From contig JAUVDZ010000007.1 in NCBI GenBank assembly GCA_030595015.1, positions 1 to 20,618 of the forward strand: a DNA stretch of 20,618 nt. The letters run 5' to 3'. The notes below the pieces were generated by a model. It was not told where the DNA came from. It saw nothing but the letters and a program-made list of their open reading frames with translations, and made no database searches. The position numbers and the translations under genes are program-made. This DNA is from Candidatus Peregrinibacteria bacterium. GTDB taxonomy: Bacteria; Patescibacteriota; Gracilibacteria; UBA1369; PNNO01. Below, piece by piece: positions 1 through 7,498 of this stretch (its first letter is position 1; the number at the start of each line of letters is the position of its first letter).

Positions 1-1
1 A

Positions 2-343
2 AAAATTATAAAAAATAAGATGAGAAAGGGTGCGACATGGAATGAAGTTTTCAGTAAGTTGGTGGATCTTCCTGAACCACGACCTCAAAAAAATCCCAAA
101 CCATCAAATCCAAAAAAACGGCATCTTGCAACTGCCAAACGCCACGAACTAGAAGGCAAATGCTCAATCGATGGCTGCAAAGAGCCGGCAACTGAAATCC
201 ACCATAAAAAACCTTGGGCGAAATATCGTAGCCATAAGGACTTGGAGCCGCTTTGCAAAAACCACCACGAGCTTGAGCATCAATCCGACTCAACAATCGA
301 CAAAAAATTTAGGGCGTATAAAATGCAGGCTGCCATGTTTTAA
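2..343 (+). CDS. HNH endonuclease-domain protein, C-terminal fragment (5' partial)
   Basis: The reading frame is open to the left edge. The first ATG is at 20, but no stop separates it from base 2, so the gene probably begins outside the window and this is its C-terminus. Numbering from the ATG at 20, the fragment has a Cys48-x4-Cys53 pair, His61-His62, and a Cys79-x2-His82-His83 cluster with His87. This is the pattern of a zinc-supported HNH nuclease fold (metal-dependent DNA cleavage is known for the family). A Lys/Pro-rich linker precedes it. The order Cys pair, 'IHH', 'LCKNHH' resembles the C-terminal HNH domain of larger Patescibacterial proteins. This is recalled, not searched. Its last 4 bases overlap the convergent gene ending at 340. 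Whether it is an active nuclease or a domesticated DNA-binding module cannot be told from the fragment. Confidence 0.72.
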   Translation, partial: KIIKNKMRKGATWNEVFSKLVDLPEPRPQKNPKPSNPKKRHLATAKRHELEGKCSIDGCKEPATEIHHKKPWAKYRSHKDLEPLCKNHHELEHQSDSTIDKKFRAYKMQAAMF

Positions 344-759
344 TGCTTTGGCTGAAAATCTCTTCCTGCATAATAAAAAACAGCGCTTGTAAGAACAACT
401 GAGATTATTAACTGAATCATATATGCACTTTGATCTGACTTAATTATTGCCATATATTCCATCACCACATTAATTATCACCATCATCCCAACTGAATAAA
501 TGATTGTCTCTTTTAATTGTAATTTATCTTCTTTTACAGCACGTCGATAAAGCCATTTAAACGCAAAATATAACGGAATTACCATCAATAAAGCCATCCA
601 TAAAGGTATCAAAATAAATAAAACCAATGGTGATAATAGACCTGTTAATAAAACTGTGAATGGAAACATTATTATTACTGAAAGTAATCCAAATACTATT
701 GTTAGTCCAAAAATTAACAAATTAACCTTCACTGCGAACCATGCGTATTTTCCAGACAT
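340..759 (-). CDS. small four-TM membrane protein, unknown function
   Basis: This 139-residue protein is strongly hydrophobic, with about four membrane-spanning segments near residues 10-33, 37-68 (probably two helices or one long hairpin), 87-105 and 113-130. A short charged cytoplasmic-type loop ('KWLYRRAVKEDKLQLKE') sits in the middle. I do not recognise the family. It starts 11 bases after the stop of amrA, so it is the last gene of the six-gene minus-strand operon and is presumably co-transcribed with the AmmeMemoRadiSam genes. No Shine-Dalgarno sequence is visible before its ATG. Its 3' end overlaps the HNH gene by 4 bases on the opposite strand, and no terminator hairpin is seen. Membrane location is well supported. 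Function is unknown. Confidence 0.75.
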   Translation of the reverse strand: MSGKYAWFAVKVNLLIFGLTIVFGLLSVIIMFPFTVLLTGLLSPLVLFILIPLWMALLMVIPLYFAFKWLYRRAVKEDKLQLKETIIYSVGMMVIINVVMEYMAIIKSDQSAYMIQLIISVVLTSAVFYYAGRDFQPKH

Positions 760-770
760 ATAAATTAGGG

Positions 771-1295
771 TTAAAATTTCTCAACTTGATATGTGTACAC
801 CTCAATTCCCTCATTTTTCCAGGCATCCTCTGCCATTCCTCCTTTTAAACAAAGACTATTCAAAAAGGCATCTTTATCATTGATATCTTCCCATACCTGA
901 GGCAAATAAGTTGCACCCTGAACACCCTGCTTTAATACAACTCCATCAATTCCAGGACGCACTGAATCAATGCTGGATTTCTCCGGCACTGTTAAAACTG
1001 ATATCTCAATATCTATTATTTCAAATTCATCTTTAGTAATAGGATCAAATCGCGGATCTCTAAAAGCAGCTTGATATGCGTTATTTTTAATTGCTTCCCA
1101 AAGAGGATATATTGGCTCAATATTGCCGATACAACCTCGCAACCGGCCATCAACCTCTAAAGTAACAAACGCTCCCCGATTTTCTTTAAATTCAGATTCA
1201 TCGAAATTCCAATCTTTTAATTCTTCAACTCCAAGCTCGGAAGCTATTGTATTATGGGCGAATTCCTTTAATTTATATTGCTTGGTTTTATCCAT
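771..1295 (-). CDS. amrA: AmmeMemoRadiSam system protein A (AMMECR1 domain)
   Basis: This 174-residue protein is essentially one AMMECR1 domain, the usual length for the bacterial/archaeal form. Residues 40-57 carry the hallmark 'GAFVTL' followed by 'LRGCIG' (Arg53-Gly-Cys55-Ile-Gly57), and 'AFRDPRF' follows near residue 77. These are the most conserved stretches of the family. Human AMMECR1 is named for a contiguous gene-deletion syndrome. The biochemical role is not established, although the invariant Cys in the RGCIG motif suggests a catalytic or ligand-binding site. The gene overlaps the end of amrB by 8 bases (1288-1295), which suggests translational coupling. No Shine-Dalgarno sequence is seen. 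Assignment to the three-part AmmeMemoRadiSam set rests on both partners lying directly upstream. Confidence 0.93.
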   Translation of the reverse strand: MDKTKQYKLKEFAHNTIASELGVEELKDWNFDESEFKENRGAFVTLEVDGRLRGCIGNIEPIYPLWEAIKNNAYQAAFRDPRFDPITKDEFEIIDIEISVLTVPEKSSIDSVRPGIDGVVLKQGVQGATYLPQVWEDINDKDAFLNSLCLKGGMAEDAWKNEGIEVYTYQVEKF

Positions 1296-2079
1296 TGGTT
1301 TTCATAAATGCGTAACAGCCATATCCTACCACACGATCTTTATCACCGGCAGTGTCGCCTGAATTTTTATAATCAATAAACTGACCTTCAAGGCCAATTT
1401 TTTTAGCTATATGCATGAATGTTAATACTGATCTAATCCCACAAGCTTCAACATTTTTAGCTTTTTCAATATCAAGTGCAGGTATATATTTATTTGCTTC
1501 ATTATCTAGTTTTTTTGCTTTTTTATAATCAAAATAATGACTTAAATCTGAACTTACAACCACTAGGACATCATCCTGATTAACAAAATTCTTCAAATCA
1601 TTTGCCAAAGATTCAGGATCAACATCTCCTAAACATAAAGGATACAAAGTGAAATCCTTTAAAACTTTTTGCAAAAATGGAACCTGCACCTCTAATGAAT
1701 GCTCTTTTTTATAAGGTTCTTCATCTTCAGTAATATTTTTTGTAGTTGGCAATTTCCCAATTTTAACCTGGCCTAAAGGTGTTTCCCAAATTTCAGATTC
1801 CGGGATAACAGCACCTTTAAATTGAACAAAATGCGAAGGCCCCATAACTAAAACTTTCCAATGTTTTTTTTGATCTAATTTCTCAATACATTTATAACCT
1901 TCTGCGGCTATGATACCTGAATAAATATATCCGGCATGAGGTACAATTATTGCTTTTAGTGGTTTTTTGCACTCACAAATCTTACAAATTTTCAAATATT
2001 CGTCGATCATATACTCAAGACTATCTTTTTCTCCAGGATAAAATGTTCCGGAAAATACTGGTTTTCTAATTATTTCCAT
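1288..2079 (-). CDS. amrB: AmmeMemoRadiSam system protein B (Memo family)
   Basis: This 263-residue Memo-family protein belongs to a fold related to extradiol-type and LigB dioxygenases. All ligands corresponding to the metal site described for human Memo1 are visible: His48 in 'VPHAGYIYSG', His83 in 'GPSHF', His181 in 'SDLSHY' and Cys213 in 'ACGIRS'. An additional His127 lies in 'EHSLEVQ'. The protein is therefore expected to bind an iron- or copper-type metal in the cytoplasm. The substrate is unknown. It overlaps the end of amrS by 10 bases (2070-2079) and the start of amrA by 8, so the three are transcribed and probably translated together. A weak AGGA sits a few bases before the ATG, one of the few ribosome-site-like sequences in this operon. 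Length is normal for the family and there is no sign of decay. Confidence 0.94.
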   Translation of the reverse strand: MEIIRKPVFSGTFYPGEKDSLEYMIDEYLKICKICECKKPLKAIIVPHAGYIYSGIIAAEGYKCIEKLDQKKHWKVLVMGPSHFVQFKGAVIPESEIWETPLGQVKIGKLPTTKNITEDEEPYKKEHSLEVQVPFLQKVLKDFTLYPLCLGDVDPESLANDLKNFVNQDDVLVVVSSDLSHYFDYKKAKKLDNEANKYIPALDIEKAKNVEACGIRSVLTFMHIAKKIGLEGQFIDYKNSGDTAGDKDRVVGYGCYAFMKTNG

Positions 2080-3086
2080 ATTCCTACAATTTTATTATTA
2101 CAATTAGTGCATCGACCTTTATTATCCACCTGACAACTCGTACATTCAAGACCAAAACGTTCAATTATTTCTTTTTTACATTTCAAACATGTTGTATTCT
2201 CACCTTTCATCCCAGGAATGTTTCCTGTGTAAACATAGTTAAGACCTGCCTTTTTTCCAATTTCATATGCACGTTCAAGGGTCTCAGGAGGGGTTGGGGG
2301 GATATCCATCATTTTATATTGTGGATAAAATGCCGTTACATGCCAGGGAATGTCTTTTGAAATAGATGCAATAAATTCAGCGATATTTGTAAGTTCTTCA
2401 TCTGAATCATTTTTTGTAGGAATCACAAGAGTTGTGATTTCAAGCCAGACATCCATTTTATGAACATGTTTAATATTATCAAGAACCGGTTGTAATCGTG
2501 CTGAGCAAATCTCTTTGTAAAATTCTTCAGTAAAACCTTTAAGGTCAATATTAATTGCATCAAGATAAGGCTCAATTTTCTTTAAAGCCTCTTTTGACTC
2601 AAATCCATTTGAAACAAAAATATTTTTAATGCCTTCCTTGTGCGCCAATTTAGCTGTGTCGTAAGCATATTCAAAAAAGATAGCAGGCTCGTTGTAAGTG
2701 TAAGCAATCGAAGGGATATCGTTTTCAACACAATATTTTACAATTTCTTTTGGAGGGAGATCAGTGCCCATAGTTTCATTTGGCTCTTTTAATCGAACCT
2801 GCGAAATATCCCAATTCTGACAAAATAAACATCTAAAATTACATCCAACTGTTCCAATCGAAAAAATCTCTGTACCTGGCAGAAAGTGAAAAAGCGGCTT
2901 CTTCTCAATGTTATCCACATGAGCAGCAATCGCTTTACCATAAACTGACAAATACAAATCACCTTTTATATTTTTACGAACACCGCAAAGACCAGTATGA
3001 CCTTCAGAAATATCACAGTACCAGTTACATGCCTGACACTGAACTTTTTTATCACTCTTCTTTTTATAAAGAATACATTTGTGCAT
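2070..3086 (-). CDS. amrS: AmmeMemoRadiSam system radical SAM enzyme
   Basis: This 338-residue radical SAM enzyme resembles pyruvate formate-lyase-activating enzymes. The 4Fe-4S/SAM motif is Cys82-x3-Cys86-x2-Cys89 ('CNFRCLFCQ'). It is preceded by an N-terminal Cys-rich stretch (Cys17, Cys20, Cys24, Cys34) typical of this subfamily. A C-terminal zinc-ribbon-like tail carries CxxC pairs ('CLKC', 'CTSC', 'CTNC') and ends in 'IVGIWK', which matches the usual C-terminus of the AmmeMemoRadiSam radical SAM family. It should cleave SAM to a 5'-deoxyadenosyl radical and then modify an unknown substrate, perhaps with AmrA and AmrB. Its ATG directly abuts the TAA of the upstream membrane-protein gene with no base between, and its end overlaps amrB. 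Confidence in the family is high. The reaction is unknown. Confidence 0.95.
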   Translation of the reverse strand: MHKCILYKKKSDKKVQCQACNWYCDISEGHTGLCGVRKNIKGDLYLSVYGKAIAAHVDNIEKKPLFHFLPGTEIFSIGTVGCNFRCLFCQNWDISQVRLKEPNETMGTDLPPKEIVKYCVENDIPSIAYTYNEPAIFFEYAYDTAKLAHKEGIKNIFVSNGFESKEALKKIEPYLDAINIDLKGFTEEFYKEICSARLQPVLDNIKHVHKMDVWLEITTLVIPTKNDSDEELTNIAEFIASISKDIPWHVTAFYPQYKMMDIPPTPPETLERAYEIGKKAGLNYVYTGNIPGMKGENTTCLKCKKEIIERFGLECTSCQVDNKGRCTNCNNKIVGIWK

Positions 3087-3464
3087 TTAAGCTTTGATTG
3101 TTTGGATATTTTTCTTATTTATCAACTTGCTTATATATGGCGAAAGCAAAATATAAATAAATCCAAGCAGTGTAAGATATCCAACAATATCAATTCGAAC
3201 AGGGAAGATGAAAACAAATCCGATTACGCCAAAAGCAAATTGTAAAATCATAGGCATAAAAGCCATGGTTTCACGAACTTTATAAAAATGTCCGATAATT
3301 GCAAGCACAGTGAATCCAATAAATAACGGCTGAAGCAAATTCGGATCCATAAATCCGCCAAGTCCTGCAGCAACAATTGCAGGTGTAATTAATGGCGCTT
3401 CTAAAGCAATAAGACCAACGATGATGGTTAAAACATTTCCAATATAAGATAAATTTCTTTTCAT
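3087..3464 (-). CDS. small four-TM membrane protein, unknown function
   Basis: This 125-residue protein has about four hydrophobic segments, near residues 8-33, 45-60, 66-88 and 91-112, and a basic C-terminal tail. I do not recognise the family. A superficial likeness to small DoxX/MerC-type integral proteins is too weak to use. It lies between queG (26 bases upstream) and amrS. Its stop codon is immediately followed by the amrS ATG, so ribosomes may re-initiate there, linking its expression to the radical SAM enzyme. No Shine-Dalgarno sequence precedes its own ATG. The context suggests it is a membrane partner or an unrelated passenger of the AmmeMemoRadiSam operon, and the sequence cannot distinguish the two. 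Confidence 0.75.
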   Translation of the reverse strand: MKRNLSYIGNVLTIIVGLIALEAPLITPAIVAAGLGGFMDPNLLQPLFIGFTVLAIIGHFYKVRETMAFMPMILQFAFGVIGFVFIFPVRIDIVGYLTLLGFIYILLSPYISKLINKKNIQTIKA

Positions 3465-3490
3465 AAGATTTTTGTTAATTTCTTAAATGA

Positions 3491-4399
3491 TTATACCATG
3501 TTTTTGATGTTTCTTTTAAGACTTTTTAAGCCTGCACGCTTTAAAGGAGAACCCTGAAATTTTTCAGCAAATGTGGCTTCAGTGAGCTGCTCAATTTCTT
3601 TAGGATTTAGAGAAGGGCCGGCAATATGGTTTTTGAATTCTTCAATTTTTGTTTGTTGTGCGCGGCAGTTATGTGGACAAACTTCCTGACATATATCGCA
3701 TCCAAAAACACGATCTTTGGTGTCGACTGTGATTGCACCTTTGTTTTCAATTGTTTGATACGAGATACATTTTCTGGCGTCAACTGTATATGGTCCAACA
3801 ATTGCATTAGCTGGACACGCTTTAATACAACGATCACATGATCCACATTCACCCTGAAATTTCTGAGAGATTTCATCTAATTCAAGCTCAAGTGTTGTGA
3901 TAATTTCAGCCAAAAATACCCATGATCCAAATTCACGAGTTATGAGAGTTGAATTTTTTCCGATAAATCCAAATCCGGCTTTTACTGCATACCCGCGCTC
4001 TAAAATTGGTCCTGCGTCAGAATACAATTTAAAATCCTGTTTGCCTGCTCCGGTTTTTTCTATAATGAACTGCCTAAGCTTTTTAAGTTTTTTCTCAATA
4101 ACTTTATGATAATCTTTTCCAAAAGCATAACGCGCAACTTTAAAATCCGAGTCATCGCCTTTTTGATAATAATTCATAGCCAGACAAATGATTGACTTTG
4201 CCCCAGGTAAAATCTCCTGAGGATTCGAACGTTTTTCAGGATCGCGCTCCATATATTCCATTTCGCCTTCAAAACCTTTAGACAGCCAATCTTTCAAATG
4301 CTCACCATCAGTTGTGAGAGGTGTCGCTGGGATGATAGCGACGAGGTCAAATCCGAGTTCTTTTGCTATTTTTTTTATTTCTTTATTCATTAAAATCAT
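3491..4399 (-). CDS. queG: epoxyqueuosine reductase QueG
   Basis: QueG is the cobalamin- and 4Fe-4S-dependent enzyme that reduces epoxyqueuosine to queuosine in the wobble position of certain tRNAs. This 302-residue copy carries 'YSDAGPILER' with the conserved Asp128. The first Cys cluster is Cys185-x2-Cys188-x2-Cys191-x3-Cys195 ('CGSCDRCIKACP') and the second is Cys234-x2-Cys237-x3-Cys241 ('CDICQEVCPHN'). Many QueG proteins are longer because of a C-terminal HEAT-like domain. This one stops soon after the ferredoxin-like domain, so it is the short form. Two ATGs are possible: 4399 (used here) and 4390, which removes only three residues. Neither has a Shine-Dalgarno sequence. A TATAAT box at 4427-4422 puts the gene at the head of the minus-strand operon. 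No other queuosine gene lies in the window, so Q may be salvaged or made elsewhere. Confidence 0.94.
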   Translation of the reverse strand: MILMNKEIKKIAKELGFDLVAIIPATPLTTDGEHLKDWLSKGFEGEMEYMERDPEKRSNPQEILPGAKSIICLAMNYYQKGDDSDFKVARYAFGKDYHKVIEKKLKKLRQFIIEKTGAGKQDFKLYSDAGPILERGYAVKAGFGFIGKNSTLITREFGSWVFLAEIITTLELELDEISQKFQGECGSCDRCIKACPANAIVGPYTVDARKCISYQTIENKGAITVDTKDRVFGCDICQEVCPHNCRAQQTKIEEFKNHIAGPSLNPKEIEQLTEATFAEKFQGSPLKRAGLKSLKRNIKNMV

Positions 4400-4421
4400 A
4401 TAAAATTCATTAGCAATTTGA

Positions 4422-4427
4422 ATTATA
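4422..4427 (-). promoter_or_regulatory. -10 box (TATAAT) for the queG-amr operon
   Basis: Read on the minus strand, a perfect TATAAT occupies 4427-4422. Transcription would begin near 4415, giving a leader of about 16 bases before the queG ATG at 4399. The -35 region is poor (around TGTTAA). The box lies in the 32-base gap between the divergent queG and YibE/F-like genes, so the same AT-rich segment must serve both directions. Confidence 0.5.
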
Positions 4428-4431
4428 TCTT

Positions 4432-5544
4432 ATGAAACGAATTTTAACAGCAATATTGGCATTTTTAATAATTGCTCCAACTTGTATGGCGGCGATTAAT
4501 CAACCCCTTGAAGAACTTTATGTAAAAGCTCAGGTTAATGAAGTAAGTGAAACAAAAATTCAAATAGATAAGATGAGCCCGTACTATGATCCTACGGCTG
4601 AAGGAACTCAATACGTGCGCATTCAGGATGTTACTTACGAGGTTTTAGAAGGTGATTATAAAGGTATTATATTTTCTTCAAAAAATGAAATTACAGGTCA
4701 GATTTTTGACTTGGAGCTTAAAGCAAAAGACCGCGTTTTGATATTGCTGAAAAAATGGGACGAAGAAACGTTTGAAGGATTTGCAACTGATTATATTCGA
4801 AACGATTCCATGCTGATTTTTATAATTTTATTTGTTGCTGCTTTGTTGATTTTAGGGAAATGGAAAGGTTTGAGAGCCTTGGCTAGTTTAATTATTACTG
4901 TAGGAGCAATATTTTATGTTTTGATTCCTTTATCATTGCAGGGATGGAATCCTTTGTGGCTCGCATTGGCAATTTGCGCAGTTGTGACTGTTGCAACCAT
5001 ACTGATTATCTCAGGCTTTAGTAAAAAAGCTTACAGCGCAATTATAGGGACTTTAGGAGGTGTTATATTTGCTGCACTGATTGCATTTATCGTTAGTAAG
5101 TTGACGTTTTTAACAGGACTATCCGGAGAAGATGCAAGAATTCTTTATATTAACAGACCGGAACTGAACTTTTTTAACATCTTTTTTGCAAGCATTATTA
5201 TTGGTGCGCTTGGTGCAATTATGGATGTCGGGATGTCAATTTCTTCAGCAGTTCACGAGCTGGCAGAATCAAATAAAAATCTAAAAGGCACTGAACTTTT
5301 TAAATCAGGAATGAATATAGGAAAAGATATAATGGGAACCATGTCTAACACTTTGATTCTGGCATATGTTGGAAGCGCATTCCCGCTTTTAATGCTTTTT
5401 TCAATGAATAACTTTGGAGCTTTTCAAATAATGAACTTCGACTTTATGGCCGCTGAAATAGTCCGTGCAATAAGTGGTAGTTTCGGCTTACTCCTCGCTA
5501 TCCCCGTTACTGCTTTCGCTGCCAGTTTCTTTAGGAGGAAGTAA
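4432..5544 (+). CDS. YibE/F-like multi-pass membrane protein
   Basis: This 370-residue protein has an N-terminal signal sequence (residues 1-20, ending 'TCMA'). A predicted extracytoplasmic beta-rich segment follows at about 22-120, then roughly seven membrane helices from residue 126 to the end. Recognisable family signatures are 'LGKWKGLRAL' just after the first helix, 'GALGAIMDVGMSISSAVHEL' in the middle and 'ELFKSGMNIGKDIMGTMSNTLILAYVG' towards the end (only parts quoted: 'GMNIGKDIMGTM' and 'NTLILAY'). These match the YibE/F-like family (PF07907). The family is of uncertain function, though a transport-type role has been proposed. The gene is single and divergent from queG. The last 57 bases overlap the 3' end of the convergent ligase gene. 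No Shine-Dalgarno sequence is seen. The AT-rich stretch immediately before the ATG could allow a very short leader. Confidence 0.88.
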   Translation: MKRILTAILAFLIIAPTCMAAINQPLEELYVKAQVNEVSETKIQIDKMSPYYDPTAEGTQYVRIQDVTYEVLEGDYKGIIFSSKNEITGQIFDLELKAKDRVLILLKKWDEETFEGFATDYIRNDSMLIFIILFVAALLILGKWKGLRALASLIITVGAIFYVLIPLSLQGWNPLWLALAICAVVTVATILIISGFSKKAYSAIIGTLGGVIFAALIAFIVSKLTFLTGLSGEDARILYINRPELNFFNIFFASIIIGALGAIMDVGMSISSAVHELAESNKNLKGTELFKSGMNIGKDIMGTMSNTLILAYVGSAFPLLMLFSMNNFGAFQIMNFDFMAAEIVRAISGSFGLLLAIPVTAFAASFFRRK

Positions 5545-7488
5545 AGATGTAACTTCAGAAATCAATTGTTTGGTATTTTTATATGAATCTCTGATTTCAT
5601 TTACTAAAATAAATTGCCCTAAAGCATCTTCATATTGTTCGTAAAATTTTAATGTAATTCCAAATTTATAAGGATAAAAAGGATTATTTTGTATTTTATT
5701 ATTTGCAGCTTTCATTACTTCAATCGATTGAAATTTGTATTTTTCATATTCAGCTACATCATTCCGGGATAAATCTGCAAGCCTTGTATAAACCAATCCC
5801 TGATTCATTAAAACATTTGAATGATTATTGTTAACCTTTACCGCATATGCATAAGTATTTATTGCATCATTTAAATAATTTGCCTGTGCCTGATCAGGAA
5901 GATTTATTGCAAACTCAAAAAGAAAATCCCCATAATCTTCATAATAATTTGGGATATGCCCCTGGATTTCTACAGTTCTGTCATATGATTTAATTGTATT
6001 TTCAAAATCTCCTATAGCTGCATATGATTGAGCCTGTTTAAAATGATATTCAACTAAAATAGAATTAAATGCTGCAATCCAACCCACAATAAAAATCGAT
6101 AATGCAACAATTATTCCTATTACCTTAAAAACAATTAAATTTTTAAAAACAATTTCTTTACTATTTTCTTCATTAACATAACTTACAAGCAATCCAATTA
6201 ACGTAAAGAAAAAGAACAATGTAGTTACTGTTCCAAAACTCATTGATACCTGAATTAAATAAACGATAATTGCTGTTAACAAAGACATTACCATTAATTT
6301 ATCTTTTTCATCTTTATGCTTTTTGAAATATTTAAAAGTATAAATAAATAACATAATAATCATCAATGCATATGCAGCAAAACCAATAAGTCCCTGCGTT
6401 GCAGCAATATTTAAATACTCATTATGTGCAGTTTCAGGAGTTATATGATCCTGAAGATCATCAGGGACTTTATAATCTGCTCTTCTATATTGATTATATA
6501 TCTCTTTGTAACTTGATAGCCCATGTCCCAATAAAGGTTTATCCTGAATCATTTCAAAACTACTCAACCACCAACTTACTCTATCGGGCATATTCCCCTG
6601 CTGGATAAAAGTAATCGTTGAAACAGTTCTTTCAACAACTCCAAGTTTGCTGATTGGTCCACTTAAAACAATACCCATAATTGCCGCCACAATTAATCCA
6701 ACTATTGTATATTTAAAAGTTTTCTTTGATAATTTTTTAATTCTTAAAATATAAATAAGCCAAATAATTGCTGCAAAAATAACTGCAAAAAAGCCTCCTC
6801 TACTTGCAGTTAAAATCAATGTAAGTGAAATTAAACCAAAGCCTCCCCATAATAAATATTTCATTTTATTCTTTCCCTCTGTGAAAATAAGCCCTAACAG
6901 CAGCATCAAATTCATGCCTAAATAGGCTGCAGTGTGATTACTATGTCCAATTGTACTAAATACTCTATCTTGTGGATTTTGAGTCCAGGGAAATATGTTT
7001 ACCAAAAGATCAAAATATTGAAGCACCCCGTAAAAAGCTATAACAGCAGCAACAATCACAGAAGTATATATTAATTTCCTGATTTTTTCTTTTGATCTGA
7101 ATTCAGCAAAAATTATATATGCCCATAAAAGTAGATTCAGCACTGTAAATATGCCTAAAAATCGTCCATAAGTACCAAAAATACTAACATAAAGATTAAT
7201 TGAAAAATAAGTATTTAAAATCGAAATAGCTGCATATCCAATTACAAACCAAAAAAACGGAGACCATCTAATCCTCGCTTCTTTATGAAATAAATTTCTC
7301 ATCCCCCAAATTAATATAATCAATAAAGTAATTACTCTAAAGATATAAAGTTTTGGAGTCGTGAAAACTGAAGATACTTGTGGCAAAAATACCAAAGGGA
7401 CCAACACTATTGATAAATAAATCAGCCACTTTAACCCAATATCAGCATTGTGGCATAGAAACTGACCAAATTTTTCTTTTTTAGACAT
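5488..7488 (-). CDS. O-antigen ligase-like (Wzy_C) membrane protein with C-terminal TPR-like tail
   Basis: This large integral membrane protein of the O-antigen ligase/polymerase superfamily is 666 residues long from the ATG at 7488. A GTG at 7509 would add seven residues and overlap the upstream gene. I prefer the ATG, which lies 10 bases after that gene's stop. About twelve helices fill the first 475 residues. The family signature is the periplasmic loop with 'ETAHNEYLNIAATQG' (His at about residue 355), preceded by 'GHGLSSYKEIY'. After the last helix, about 180 soluble residues contain helical repeats such as 'YHFKQAQSYAAIGDFENTI' and 'YEDALGQFILVN', a TPR-like tail. Known members join or polymerise lipid-linked glycans outside the membrane, including O-linked protein glycosylation in PglL-type relatives. 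It is the third gene of a glycan operon. Its last 57 bases overlap the YibE/F-like gene on the other strand. Confidence 0.88.
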   Translation of the reverse strand: MSKKEKFGQFLCHNADIGLKWLIYLSIVLVPLVFLPQVSSVFTTPKLYIFRVITLLIILIWGMRNLFHKEARIRWSPFFWFVIGYAAISILNTYFSINLYVSIFGTYGRFLGIFTVLNLLLWAYIIFAEFRSKEKIRKLIYTSVIVAAVIAFYGVLQYFDLLVNIFPWTQNPQDRVFSTIGHSNHTAAYLGMNLMLLLGLIFTEGKNKMKYLLWGGFGLISLTLILTASRGGFFAVIFAAIIWLIYILRIKKLSKKTFKYTIVGLIVAAIMGIVLSGPISKLGVVERTVSTITFIQQGNMPDRVSWWLSSFEMIQDKPLLGHGLSSYKEIYNQYRRADYKVPDDLQDHITPETAHNEYLNIAATQGLIGFAAYALMIIMLFIYTFKYFKKHKDEKDKLMVMSLLTAIIVYLIQVSMSFGTVTTLFFFFTLIGLLVSYVNEENSKEIVFKNLIVFKVIGIIVALSIFIVGWIAAFNSILVEYHFKQAQSYAAIGDFENTIKSYDRTVEIQGHIPNYYEDYGDFLFEFAINLPDQAQANYLNDAINTYAYAVKVNNNHSNVLMNQGLVYTRLADLSRNDVAEYEKYKFQSIEVMKAANNKIQNNPFYPYKFGITLKFYEQYEDALGQFILVNEIRDSYKNTKQLISEVTSLLPPKETGSESSNGDSEE

Positions 7489-7498
7489 ATGTTTGAAA

